From Numenius arquata (Eukaryota > Chordata > Aves > Charadriiformes > Scolopacidae): a stretch of 64,000 bases of DNA. Each line of letters starts with the position of its first letter. Positions within the stretch are counted from its first letter, which is position 1. Both the position numbers and the translations under genes were made by a program. The DNA is taken from positions 15,469,231 to 15,533,230 of the forward strand of contig NC_133582.1 of the NCBI RefSeq assembly GCF_964106895.1, given 5' to 3'. Below are positions 49,200 to 60,849 of this stretch, one piece after another. Under the pieces are notes generated by a model. That model saw nothing but the letters and a program-made list of their open reading frames with translations. It was not told where the DNA came from and did not search any database.

Positions 49200-49660
49200 T
49201 TCAGGGTCAGGAGAAAGGTTGCAAAGTTATGCTGCAGAGCTAGGACTTGGGACTTCAGGAGAGCAGACTGTGACTTATTTAGGGAATCGCTAGGCAGAAT
49301 CCCTGGGAAACTGCCAAGAGGGGAAAAGTACCGAGGAAAGCTGGTTGATTTTTAAAGAGATTTCAAAACCAACTACCCTCTTATGTAAGAAGACCAGGGA
49401 ATTTAGCAGAAACTTGGCCTTGCTTGACTCAGCAAGGAGCTTCTTAAAGGCCTAAAATACAAAAAGAGAGATTGCGAGTGGTGCAAACGTGGACAGGCAA
49501 CAGAGGTAGAGTATCAGAGTTCAGACCCATAGTGATGAAATTAGGAAGGCCAAAGCCCAGCTGCAGATAAAACTAATACAGGACACAAAGGGTATGAGGG
49601 TGAGTTGCAACTGAATGGTAGAGCTTCTGTGCAGAGACACCTCTGCCAGGAGGGCCAGGA
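49200..49660 (+). repeat. CR1 LINE body fragment
   Basis: Segments such as GACTTCAGGAGAGCAGACTG, GGCAGAATCCCTGGGAAACT, GAAAGCTGGTTGATTTTTAA and GAAATTAGGAAGGCCAAAGC resemble the avian CR1 ORF2 5' half. Opposite orientation to the copy at 47889-49070, so it is a separate insertion or an inverted piece of one. Confidence 0.65.
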
Positions 49661-50205
49661 CCTCCAACAGTCCTCTGGAACCTTTGTTTCTATGATTTTT
49701 GCATAATGAAACTGCTTTCCTCTGCCTTAAGAACAGTTTTCAGGAGGAAGTCTGCTATTTTGCACAAAGAAGAAAAATACTTGATGACTATACTTCTCAT
49801 GAATCCGCCAATTTTGTTCCTATTAAAGACACTGTATTTAGGGTAAACCAAGTTGCTGAATATGGTATGAACCAGAATCCCCATGTGGCATAAGAGTGTT
49901 TATCACCATTAACAGTGCTTCATTTTAGAGGGCTTTACCTGCTTGCTGTTTTGGACTAAATTTCTTCCATTTTTTTCCCAGTTTCTGGGCAACGTTCACA
50001 TTTCCTGTTTCCCTGGAGACCCAGTAATAGAAATTTATTGCCAAAGGCTGCACTGTTTCAAATTGCAAAGTTCAAGCATTTGAAAATTAAAATGAAATAC
50101 AAATAGTTGCATGCTTTTACAATTGCATTTACTTCCAAATCGTACATTTCTTCCTGGGGAAGGTACTCGTTGCAGGTCTACTCTTATCGATGTCTTCTGT
50201 AGCAG

Positions 50206-50337
50206 GAAGAGCTGCAGCTCTTGCGGGATGACAATACCAGGCTAAGCAAGCTGGTTTGTAAGCTGAAGGCTCTGAACTGTTGGAAGCAAATCACTCAGAA
50301 GGCACAGCTCTCTGCAAAGCTTAGAGGTGCTGAGAAG
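50206..50337 (+). CDS. CCDC162: CCDC162 exon (local e25), open coiled coil
   Basis: Acceptor cttctgtagcag (the upstream AG at 50202 would add one in-frame Gln), 44 codons, donor gtgata; phase 0 both ends. The peptide EELQLLRDDNTRLSKLVCKL, then KAQLSAKLRGAEK, is heptad-like and matches the family (EQ-R-L--DN--L--LVCK). No stop; lacks an ATG so is easily missed. Confidence 0.78.
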
Positions 50338-51875
50338 GTGATATTTCCCCACCATTTCTTCTGTTATTAGTGTCTAATTTTCTGCAAAACTAATGGTCAG
50401 ATTGGGCAGGCTCACTATTGCTCAGTGAGTCTATAGGATCTCCCAGGAACTACAGATTTTGGGTACAAATTCTAAACTTTTTTCTCCTCTATATTATAGG
50501 TATAAGGGTGGTCTTTCAATGTGAAGAGCATGAAACAAATCCCTTAAAGCAAGAGCGAGGAAGTAAGAGTAGCCTGTAGTATTCCTAATTCTGTTGTTGA
50601 CCCAGACTAATTGTGACATTGTATCAAAATTAACTATTTCACAACTGACCAAAACACGAGTAAAAGAGGAAAGGCAGACACGAAGTGAAAACGAACCAGA
50701 CTGTTGGCTTGGGAGGTGGCTGAGGGTTTTTTTTTTTTAATTGGTATCTGCTTAAACAAAGCAGAACACAGCATGAGGTTATAAATTTAATTACAGAAAT
50801 ACAAGATGAAGCACAAAAATGACTAAATTAAACTAAAGTGAAGATGGATGGAAAGAAAAGTGCCTCACTGCTTTAAATGAGGCTGATTAGAATGGAACAA
50901 TCAGGTTATTGATTGTTATATAGGTTAATTAGCTGCACATGTCAAGCAAAGGCAAGGCAGAATGGATCATATTTGTTAACTTAAAAAGAGTGAAAAAAAA
51001 GGGTTTTCTGTGCTTTTTTATTTTAAGCCCAAATAAAACTGGATGTGCATACGCTTAGTTCAGTTATATGAGCAAGATGCTAAATCATTAGAATATTTTA
51101 TTAAACAGGTCAGTCAAAGATGGATTGAATTATTGCAAATTTGTGGATTTAAATAAGAAATAAGAGCTATCTTCACAGGCTTTAAAAGAAAAGTCTGAAA
51201 CTGAGAAAAATAAATGGGAGAATGTGGCTTTTTAAAATTAGAAACTAGCTCATCTTGCTCAGACAGGGCTTTCTTGTGTCTGACTTTGCAATGATCCTGA
51301 AGATCTAAGAGCTTGTATTTCACTGTCTTCCACTCCAAGTGCAGACGATCACGGACCTTGCTTTTTCCAGTCTACATGGCTGGGAAAAGAGAGAGGGCTG
51401 CTAAAGCCGTGCCTGACATAGTAAAATGTATATACTTACTTATGTTTGTGTTTGTGTTTAACACAAACAAAAAAGACCCTGCCCAGAAGGAAAACAAGCT
51501 TTTTTACTTTAGAGATAATGAAGCACTAAACAGATTAGTAGATGCACAGGTCTTTCTAATGCATAAAAAAGATCAAGATTTACATTGCTCTGAGCTTGTT
51601 TGCACACAAGAACTTGAATTGTTGACATGTGAGTGTAATTAAAGATGTGCAGTTGTACCCATATGAAAGGTTATCTTACAGTTTTCCCTATAGAAGAGCC
51701 CTCTTCTCCATCCTGTTCCCCACTTTGCCTTAAAATGGCCCAGCCTTTATTAGAAAATAGGAACAACTGAATTCCACTTTACTGAAAATCTCTGACAGTT
51801 GTACGTTTCAAGAAACCTGCTAGTGCCATATAAAAGTGGCCATCGTTGCTTCTGTTACATACTTTCTGTTTACAG
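50338..51875. other. intron, nothing recognised
   Basis: AT-rich non-coding sequence; the 109-codon open stretch at 51313-51642 has no in-phase borders. Confidence 0.5.
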
Positions 51876-52028
51876 GAAGCTCTTCAAAACGAAAAAGAGT
51901 GTCTGAATGCTAAGATGATGGCAGAACAAGAGGTGACTTCATTTCAGGGTCAGCTCACGCCTGTAAGGAAAGCTCTTGCAACATCTCAAGCAGACGATGA
52001 CAAGCTAAAGAAACAGCTACATAAACAA
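51876..52028 (+). CDS. CCDC162: CCDC162 exon (local e26), open coiled coil
   Basis: Acceptor ctttctgtttacag, 51 codons, donor gtatct; phase 0 both ends. The peptide ECLNAKMMAEQEVTSFQGQL, then QADDDKLKKQLHKQ, matches the family (KECLK-KMMAEQEV--F--QL). Clean; reading through the donor would stop after seven residues. Confidence 0.82.
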
Positions 52029-52629
52029 GTATCTGAATTCAACAGGTCCTGATTCATCAGTGCAACAAGCTGAATTCTCCTCTCCATCTCACTTGCTTTA
52101 ATGAAGAGTTTGCCTACTGTCATTCTAGGAGAGAAAGAGATTCAGAACTAATCACATAATACAGTTACTGAAGCTGGAGGTGGTTTTTATGTCATTGAAA
52201 CCTGTTTGTCTGAGTGTTTTCACCATTGCAGGTAGAGAGAAGTAGGGAAAAAAACTGTAGCATCTTGGATAAAGTTTGAGTCACGTCCCAAAATGACAGC
52301 TACAGGCACTACCCAATCAACAGGGCTGGATGTATATTTTAGTAGAGGAAAAGACACTATTAATATTTTATTCCACGCATAAAATAAATTACAGATCTTG
52401 AGGTTATTATTCTTCCACCAAATCATTAAATTTCAAGGAAACATTCAGGGATGCTGTCATTAAATCCACAACAAATATTCATTGGGTTTTTTTCCCATCT
52501 GAACACCTTCATGGATATATCACTGCCCCAGCAAGCTCCCTTTCATTTCTACACATGGCTACACACGCTGAAATAGCCCATTCCTCAAAGTCAAAATGAA
52601 AAGCACACCCTTCACTTGCAATATACTAA

Positions 52630-53545
52630 GTGCCGAGGAACATGATTGTGTGGAAAATAAGTCTTGTCAAACCAACCTCATTTCATTCTCTTGATAAGAT
52701 TACAAGTTAGATAGATAAGCATAATGCTAGAGATGTAATGCATACTTGGAAGGGCCTTGTAACACTTGAGCTAGCAGCACATAACTTTTGTATTTTAAAT
52801 GTTAGTATTGCACAATATCAATAAAAATGCTAAATAGATTGAGAGCTAGATTTTTTGACGTATAAAGATGTGCTATTTTCATTAAATGGAGATGGTTTTG
52901 ATGGATTTCTACAGGGGTTGGTAGCAGAACTGTCAGTATTGAACATTTTTGTCAATGGCTTAGAAATAAATATAAAATTATAGATTATAAAATTTACCGA
53001 TGACATATTTGGGGAGGAATGTTAGTGGATTTGATCAGGCACATTTAGTGAATAATGATGTGGGCAGAGCGGGAGTATAGAATCATACAGACGGCTTGGG
53101 AACTTGATTATCCCTCCGAGATGCATTGCAGCGCCTGAGCAGATGAACAAGGAGAGGAAAGCAGGACTCCTACGGAACAGAGTGACTGCATCCCTGGACA
53201 GGACAGGGGTTGTAACAGGCAGATGGCATGTAACCGGCCATGGCGTGTGGTACTTGGAAGGACTGATGACAGTCTACAGATGGCTTTGTTGGGAGAGAAT
53301 AGCAGATTATTAAAGGGTTCTTAGGGGAAGGTATTAACAAGAGGCAGTGCCTAGAAGTTAAAACTGAAACTGGGAAAGTAGAAACAATGTTTTCAAAATG
53401 TTTTCAAATGGAAATGACAGTATGTCTGCCCCAGTATCTTCAAGTCAAGACCAGATGGCTTTCTGGGAAATACCATTTAGCCAAACCGATTTGCTCATTC
53501 CAATACAAGGGTAATTGAGGTAAATGTGATATTAAAAAGTCGTAT
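52630..53545 (+). repeat. ancient CR1-like LINE remnant
   Basis: Shows CTTGTCAAACCAACCTCATT near 52664, a decayed reverse transcriptase segment with AAATTTACCGATGACA near 52990 (the F-A-D-D region), and 3' segments CAAGTCAAGACCAGATGGC and GGGAAATACCATTTAG. Highly diverged; plus strand. Confidence 0.62.
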
Positions 53546-54264
53546 CTGGTGGCTTGATTGCTCCATTCTGAGCTTATTGGTCTATGAAACTCCAACCTTA
53601 GTAAGGCTTAGAGAGCTCCCTAATGGAAAATGCTTGGGCTGTGACTGCTTTTAGGTATTTGTGTTCAGATTTTTCACCAGCATGGAGTTGCCTTTGGCTG
53701 ATAAATTGGTTGTCTTCACTGACAAGCTGTCAATTTACTTCCAAAAGACCCACTGCATCTACCACCCTTCTAGCAGCTGGTGGTGGTGGTTTTGTTTTTC
53801 TTTGGTTTCTGACATCACCTTCTGGTTCTTTGTCTTCTTCCTAACTTCTTGGTACAGATCGTGATGATGGTGTTTACAAACAGCAGACTCCGTTCCACAA
53901 CCCTTGGCGGTACAGGAGGGTTTGACCTGATCTGCATGGCTTGTCACACCATTGCATTCAAATGTGGTACAGATTCTAAAATGTAGCCATACTCAACTGG
54001 CTGTCTCTACAAACCCAGTAAAACCAGTAATGTTTGAAAAAGCTGTGCTCGTTTTCCTCCCTCTCCTTTCTTGTTTATATGTTGCTTTAAAAACGAGTTC
54101 CATGGGCAGACCAGAGGCTGGTTGCAGAAAGCAAATTACAGCAGACTCAGGAAATTGGAAGCAACTGCCTTGTTGTTTATTTGCAATTGAATGAGTTCTA
54201 CACATGAATGTTGTTTTGAGGCTTCTAACAAGCAGTGATGTAAATACAGCATTCTGGTCCCACT

Positions 54265-54293
54265 CCCCCTTCCCCTTCCCCTTCCCCTTCCCT
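54265..54293. repeat. CCCCTT hexanucleotide repeat
   Basis: Runs of C5, C4, C4, C4 and C3 separated by TT. The minus strand has four runs of at least four G with two-base loops, a classic G-quadruplex pattern. Confidence 0.85.
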
Positions 54294-54554
54294 TGTGCTC
54301 CCCGTTCCCACAACCCAGATTTTCTTTCGGGTTTAGGCCTGACTCTGGTCCTTTCATAACATCATAGGGTAATTAACATTTGTTTATCAATGTTTCGTTA
54401 TCTTCAGTACCAAGCCAGGTGGGATCGGGTCTCTCCTCATTCAGCTCAGCTGGGCATGACTTCTGAGGACTGGCCATCAGGGTTTAGAAAGGAATCGAAA
54501 AGGGTGTCTATGGGAACCAGAGGAAGGTAATCCAAGCCTGAAACTTTCATGTAG

Positions 54555-54737
54555 AAACAAATGCTGTTGGAAGTAGTACAGAAAAGACACAAGAAGTCAA
54601 GAAGAAACAAATATTCAGTGTGATGAAAGCTGAAAACACAGAGAAGATTCTTGAAGAGATGGAAGAAAAAGAGCTGAGTTTCTGATGCTTCTCAAGATCT
54701 TGCCGTTGAACCTGGTTTGGTATCTCTGCTCTAGAAA
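54555..54737 (+). pseudogene. CCDC162: CCDC162 exon (local e27), frameshifts and stops
   Basis: Acceptor ctttcatgtag, donor gtgagt. In phase from e26 it reads KQMLLEVVQKRHKK, family-like, and then fails. From about 54590 the frame one base back reads TQEVKKKQIFSVMKAENTEK, then ILEEMEEKELSF, clearly the next family segment, and stops at TGA 54683-54685. The remaining part to the donor looks coding only in a further frame (SQDLAVEPGLVSLL), followed by TAG at 54732-54734. At least two shifts. Confidence 0.72.
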
Positions 54738-56541
54738 GTGAGTATTATACTCCTTATTTTTGAGGTAAACTGCCTGAGGGTTTGTGTAAGGTGCTGGTGC
54801 AGTGGGAATGGGTGGGCAGTGCTTGACAGAACACGCTGGCACCCCTAGGAGGATCAGGGGGCACAGCAGTCGGAGCAGCAAGTGGCTGAGTTCAGTGGCT
54901 CCAGAGGCTTTGGCCAGCCACGTGTCCCCTGTTGGGGTGTCTCCTAGCAGAGCCCCAGGCCTCTGCTGTAACCACCATCCTTGTCACCGGACTAAATGGG
55001 GAGCTTTGGAGCCTTGCTGGGGCTCTGCCTCCCTGCTGGGGCCATGTTCCCAGGTCTTCAGTGCTTGTCACTTTCCTGGCTCTCCCTGTGACATTCCCCA
55101 GGCAGGGCTTTGACGCCAGCACTGCAGAGCTGACAAACTGCTGTCCTTTTGCTTTATCCGCTCTGCGTTTACCCTCTGCCCTTACCTCCGTTTCACATAC
55201 ATCGCACCACTATTTCCCAAACTCTGGACTACCAAATATGAAGGGAACTGCTTTAATCCAGCCTGGCCACAGAAATGGCATTAGTTTTCATTAAACTGAC
55301 GCCATTGTACTGACGTATTGAGTTTAAATCTGTTACTGCATTGCTACTCATTGATTTAGTGTAACTGAGTAACCAGATCCGCTCTTAAGATTATCTTCCC
55401 ATAAAAGAGATTTAACTCCTTCAATTTAAAAACTGATTTGGCCAGGTAAATGGTCTCCGTGTTTAGCAGAGCTGCTAGAGTGGGCTCTTGGCTGTGAAAT
55501 GTGTAGTGCTTCTTTTGTAGTGTAGCCTGCAGAACAAAATAGTGTTTGGAAACCACTTGATTAGCCTTTAACTAGATGAATCCATCTACTAACTGACAAC
55601 TTTGCTGCCACTGAAGTCTCCTTGCCCTTGCTGTCTGCGTCTAGAGAGAAAAAAGCTTTGTAAATGTCTCTGAATGCCTCTCCTGTAAACCAAGCAAAGT
55701 ATATTCTGTCTTCAATCTTCTAAATCATCAAGGTGAAAGCACGGGCTGTTTGTTTTCCAGAATCAGGATGACAAATGCCATTCTGCTGGGAATAATTTCT
55801 CAGGCTGTTGGCATGTTTTCTAACCAAAATCATATGAGAGATTTTTACACAGCCAAAGCAGTTGGTGCAGATACATAAGACCACTTGATTTCATTGGTAT
55901 CTGTCTCTGATGGGGCTCTGAACTGTTTTGCTGTGTTTATAGAATAACTCTTCAAGAGATCAGAGATGTCAACAGCTGGATCAGCTTTTAAGCAGAGTAG
56001 AAATGGAAATGGCAACCGCAGCGTGCAGGCTTTTATTGCCACACAACAGTCTCAGCTGCAGCTGGCACCTACACGGTCATTGACACTAACAAACTCTCTA
56101 TACAAACTTAGTTAGCAAATTACAGAGGCTGTGGGAGAGATGAGGGAAGAGCTGTTGTTTTTTTCCACATATTTCTGCCCTGAAAATGGAGGTAGGGTCT
56201 TGTCGAATTAGGGTTACATTCAGAGAACAGTGAGAAAATGCCTCTGTTGTTTTTATCTTCCTCCAGCAATGCCTGAAACCTGAAATGCAGATTATTAAAC
56301 AATAATGACAATGTCAATTTGCACTATTTGTACTGTATTTTGCATTCAGAGGGATTACGGACACGTTTAGCAAAGCTGTAATTATGGATTATTTCAACCA
56401 GCAAGAAGTGATAGCCTCTCATTCACAAGAGCACACAGGGCAACAACGTATTTTCCTTTAAATCGAGGCCCCTGTTCTGAGGCAGAGCTGACAGATGATG
56501 ATTTTTTTGTTGCTGCCATTAGTCCTTTTACTTCCTTTTAG
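54738..56541. other. intron, nothing recognised
   Basis: Non-coding; GC-richer around 54800-55100, where frames open on both strands with no splice logic. Confidence 0.5.
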
Positions 56542-56654
56542 CTAAGAAGCCAGTTAACCCGAGAGTGCAGTTTAAAACGGGAGGCCTTCCAGCAGGCTGA
56601 TGAACTGCAGTGTCAAGTTGGAAGCTGCAGTTTCCCAGAGGAATGCGACTGCAG
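56542..56654 (+). CDS. CCDC162: CCDC162 exon (local e28), probable
   Basis: Acceptor cttccttttag, donor gtaaag. Reads LRSQLTRECSLKREAFQQAD, then ELQCQV, matching the family (R--L-QE-S-K-DAFQ-VEELQ). The tail GSCSFPEECDC before the donor is not family-like, and the phase it leaves (2) does not fit e29 (needs 1). A lost earlier donor or an indel near 56620 may explain this. Confidence 0.65.
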
Positions 56655-59513
56655 GTAAAGACAGGTTGTGTGTTGTAACCTGCCCTCTTGGGGAAATAAG
56701 TCTTCTGAGCTATGTGTCCATGTCTCTCAATCCCTCCTTAACCTTTGAAGCAACAGGCAACTCAAGCCAAATATGAAAAAGGAGAAGACCTCCTCTGTAA
56801 TGAAAGCATTTAGGTAGAGGAGAAAGACCTAAAGTGGTCTTGAAGAGAAGTCAGGCAACTCAAAAGCCATATGGCCTTCCTCCACTGCAGCTGCTCAGGG
56901 AGCACAAGAAAGGTTGACTCCCAAGTTAGTAACTTTAAACCATAATTTGCATTGTCTTGTGCTTTGTAGGGATATCATAGGGAATGTAAGGGGAGCTGCA
57001 TTTAGGGGAGGAGGCAATTAGGAAACGAAGGACCCCAAGTGGTAGAAAATCAGGCTTCATTAGTGGCTCTGGTTCTGGAACAGCTTACTCACAAATCAGG
57101 TGGATTAGCCAAACAAGACTGTAATTGGATTAGATACCTGGCTACGATTGCAGGTATCCTCAGAGGATCTCAAACCAGCAGTGAGATCCAGCCCTTAACT
57201 AAATTAACCTGGACCTTAAACCTTTAACAAAAATCTTTCTTCTCGTCTGTTTGTTAGGTAACTTTTTAACGTAATGCTTAGGTAATTCATGTAGCTTGGA
57301 AAGCTTGATTAGGGGTTTCTACTCCTACCTGCCTGAAGTTGCTGCTTTTCCCTGTGATATCAAAATCCTACTGTCAGTCAGGCAAACTCGCGCAGAAAAA
57401 CTGATGGGTGATACCTAAATTCCTAGTAAATTAAGTAAACAGGAAAAAAAAACTCCAATGACCTTTCAAGGTGCATTTCTATGGCATGAAGAATATAAAG
57501 TACTACAAATTTAATTGTAGTTTCCTTCTGCAGGAAAATGTTAGTTATTCCTGCCAAAGGAAACTGAGAAATGCTCATTAGCACACGGCTGAAGACAGGA
57601 CATGAACCAAACGTGGAGAAATAAAGATCAGGGAGGTATCTTTAATTAATGCACAAATACACTTGGTTTCTCTGGCTTTAAACCACTCAAGTTCAGGGGA
57701 AAAGCTTGTGCTAAACTTGTCATATTGATGGTACTAAGCACAAGGAAAGCAGCTGTGACAGAAAGAGGAATTATTATTCTGTTTCCCTGCAGTGAGTTAC
57801 CATTGTTAAACACAATGCAGAGCTGGAAAAACTGGCTGTGGAGCTTGGATTTCTCTTTGCTCAGCACAGGAGCTCCATCAAACTATAGACACCTTGTCTG
57901 AAATGTGTTAAAACTCTGCAATGCATTGTAGCTACCTTTTTACTTGTGAGTTTTTTATTCCTATGTCTGTAATAGTAGGTGGATGTTGTGAGGCTTGGTT
58001 GTGGTTTCTGGTTTTTTTTTTTTTCCCTTCAAAAGGTAGAAGCAAGACTGCAGAGCTGTTGTCCAATAGTACAAGTTGTGTAAGAGGTTGTTTTCCAGGT
58101 AATAAGTCAATATTAAATCGCTATAATTTTTGATGCGTTAATACTAGTACTTCTCATACGGCAACCCAGACATGCATCATGTAAAGATTAGTCTTTTCTA
58201 TTGATCTGAGCTGCTCTGTCACTAACCTGACTTCAGACGGATAGCATTTGGCCAGACCTGTTTGTACAGGGGTGGCAACTGTTAATTGCAATAGCCCTGT
58301 TTTGACTGTAAGGGTGAAGGTGTTTTTGAAACGGGTCATGTCAATTCCAGGAATTGCCCCCATAGGCTAGGACTTTGGGCAGCTTGTAAAAATAATCTGT
58401 AGTTAGCAGTCTGAGCCACATCCTCTAGCTTCTTCCCCATTCCTTCTCCTCCATCTCCACATCTTCCTCTTCTTCCCTCTGAAACGCACTGAGTCATGGC
58501 CTATCTCAGTGATGTAAAACAGTTGCTGTGCTTCTTTCTGGGTTCATGAGATGCTTTTGTAGTCGGTCCTCTTGCGCCTCTGCTTCAGGACACATGGACG
58601 CTGAATGCAGTCTGACCAGAGCGGGCAGTTTTGCGCTCTGGGCAGCTGCCAGCTGCGCTCCTGGCCAGAGACACACACCCTGGAATAATGCCAGGAACAG
58701 CTGACCAATGCGGTCTGAAACATCTTAGATCATATCTGAGAAGGATGAAGACAACTATCTCAGTAAGTGCAGGATTAGGGCTACACAGCAAAAAATACCT
58801 TCACCTTTTTACCTAAAGTGAGTGGGGAAAGGTTAACATAGGGTTAAGAGGTATGGCAACACCACATTGTACATAGACACAAATCAGGGTTAAATCACAT
58901 TATGGCTGATAGCAAGCACAGCATTTGATTCAGTGGGGATTTTTGTAGTAGCTGAAGGGCTGACATTAAGTAGCTGCATCTCTGCTTTTCAGAAATCTAC
59001 AATGAAGACTGGAATTCACTGGGGAATTTACTGTTGCTGGGTACAGATCATTAACACACACACCCCCTTTAATCTTGAGAGTTGTGAGGAAAACAGTTAC
59101 ACATAACGAAGCGGACTTGAGGCAGCAGAAGTTTTCTCCAGCAGGAGACATCTCAGTGAAGCAGAAACGAGCGCTGATACACTCGGTCCTATGAATGAAA
59201 AGGGTGTGGGGTGAGCTGCAAAAATTGCAGACAGGTGCAAAGAGTTTTGACAAATACTTGCAACTATCTGCAAATATTTTTTTTTTCCTACTTTGTGTCA
59301 CAATCATCCGTGAACCACTTTTCCCAGACTAAGCGATCCATGATTCTATTAGCACTATGCTGAGTGTTTATAATTTGTTTTGGGTTTTTTGGTTGTGGGT
59401 TGTTTGGTTGTTTTTTTTTTTCTTTTCACTGTAACATTCTGCTCAGAGGTCAGGAACAGCTTTTGCATTTACTTGAGTTCTGCTTTAACTCTGTGCTGTT
59501 GGTAACACTCCAG
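56655..59513. other. intron, nothing recognised
   Basis: Non-coding AT-rich sequence with a T run near 58011-58024. No recognisable repeat family. Confidence 0.5.
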
Positions 59514-59641
59514 GCTCTGCGGCTCGGGTCCAGCGAAACAAGCTTTCAGCCCCCACTCAGCATGGGGGTTACCAGCAGCATCCTTTGAATTTTGACCCAA
59601 AAAGCAACAGAACAGGAGGAAACACGCAAAGACCAAAGACA
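59514..59641 (+). CDS. CCDC162: CCDC162 exon (local e29), probable, open
   Basis: Acceptor aacactccag, donor gtaagc. In the frame entering with phase 1 it is open for 42 codons: VQRNKLSAPTQHGGYQQHPL, then a basic tail NRTGGNTQRPKT. The polar, basic character and the QRPKT ending resemble the C-terminal tail of the family (IQRPKTV). The other two frames have stops. Confidence 0.6.
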
Positions 59642-60534
59642 GTAAGCAGTGGTGAGGTTGGTAATAACCTGATACAGTTGCAAAAGGACCAACTTCTTTG
59701 CTAGTCTGTCAGTTGTGATTTGTATATATTTGAACCTACATATATATAGGTTTCATCTGGACAAGATGTTAAATCCCTTTGAAGACTAATTTTAAGAGCA
59801 AGGTGACCAAAATGTATGGCTAGTAAACAGGAAAAAAAAAAAAAAATGTTCCAAATGTTCCAAAAATTGATGAAGGAAAGGGGGCAGGAGGGAGGTATTT
59901 AGTTAGCAAAGATCCAGGAAAGATTTTATTTATTTATTTATTAGTACCATGTCATGGTTGGTGATGGTTTTTATATGTTACTTATGCTTCCAGGTGCCTC
60001 TCAGATGGAGGGAGAGAATAGCAGACAGGCTATGACCACTCCTCAATGAAAAGTCTCTTCCTACTGTCTTCACACAGCTCCAGAAACAAAGGTTGGTCCA
60101 GAAGTAAACCTACATCAGTCCAGGGCATTTTAGGAAAATGCCACTGAACTGGCAACCTTGAAATAAGAGATGGACAATTTGTATCCAAATCGAAGGGAGG
60201 CAGTAATACTCCATGCTGTGCATACGTACTTCAACAGATTGGGATGCATCGTCCAATTCCAGCTGCAGTCAGTTAATCTGCTAATCCATTTTAGGTACTG
60301 GGTGATGCAGATCCTTCTGAGCAAGAGCAGCACTGCACGTCCTCCCTTCAGAGAGTGCAGCACAGTACAGAAAGGCAAGGATATCAGTCAAAACTAAAAG
60401 GCTTCCTTTTATTATGGTAACCTTGGAACGCGATAGTGCAAAACCTAGCTCAGTGCTTAGAGCAAAAGCATTGGGTCTGGTGTTGGGGTTTTTTTGTTGT
60501 TCTAAGTTTTGTATTTACCGCTTTTCTCCTGCAG

Positions 60535-60618
60535 CCCCTGAACACCACATCCTGCCCAGTGCAGTGCTCTCGCCCCAGAGGCTGCTGCCTGTACACTGAA
60601 CTGCTCTTGCCTGTTTAA
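60535..60618 (+). CDS. CCDC162: possible terminal CCDC162 exon
   Basis: Acceptor gcttttctcctgcag in phase 0, matching e29, then 27 codons (starting PLNTTSCPVQ) and TAA at 60616-60618. AATAAA motifs follow at 60758-60763 and 60823-60828. The peptide is cysteine-rich and not recognisably family-like, so it may be the end of a shifted frame or not an exon. Confidence 0.35.
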   Translation, partial: PLNTTSCPVQCSRPRGCCLYTELLLPV

Positions 60619-60822
60619 AGATGACTCATCAAACGCATCAGTGTCTCCACCTTCCCCAGCACCTTCTCTCCCCTCCCCCTAGAAGAGGGAAGAAGGGCAG
60701 CTCCTTGCACAGTGCTACAGTAACTAGAAGAAAATGAAAGGGTGGAGGGGGGTAGGAAATAAAAGCATGCATTTATCTGTATTTCTCTTGCATGGAAAAA
60801 AGCCTGCTTTTATAGCTTGGCC

Positions 60823-60828
60823 AATAAA
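60823..60828 (+). terminator. polyadenylation signal AATAAA, plus strand
   Basis: AATAAA in GGCCAATAAAGGACTC, about 205 bases after the possible last CCDC162 stop; another AATAAA lies at 60758-60763. Cleavage would fall near 60840-60850. This is the last strong plus-strand signal before the convergent gene. Confidence 0.45.
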
Positions 60829-60849
60829 GGACTCAGAGTTGTCTTTCAG

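Larger units (their letters stand above)
46399..50205. other. large intron with nested mobile elements
   Basis: Contains a minus-strand CR1 interrupted by a solo LTR (47889-49070) and a plus-strand CR1 body fragment (49200-49660). The rest is non-coding. Confidence 0.65.
52029..54554. other. intron with an old LINE and a C-rich repeat
   Basis: Contains the ancient CR1-like remnant at 52630-53545 and the CCCCTT repeat at 54265-54293. Otherwise non-coding. Confidence 0.6.
1567..60840 (+). pseudogene. CCDC162: CCDC162, 3' part of gene, apparently decayed
   Basis: Large multi-exon gene running in from the left edge. Exons were joined by eye from GT-AG borders, matching codon phases and remembered motifs of the coiled-coil domain containing 162 family. 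This is a long, poorly characterised vertebrate protein with a helical/coiled-coil C-terminal half; its molecular function is not established. Gene order supports the call: in mammals CCDC162 lies tail to tail with CD164, and a minus-strand 3' end follows here. At least nine exons contain stops or frameshifts while all splice sites are kept, so I call it a probable unitary pseudogene, as in human (CCDC162P). Sequencing or assembly error could mimic part of this, but base-substitution-type stops at 18645, 40223 and 42231 are hard to explain that way. The 5' exons lie outside the window. Confidence 0.72.
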
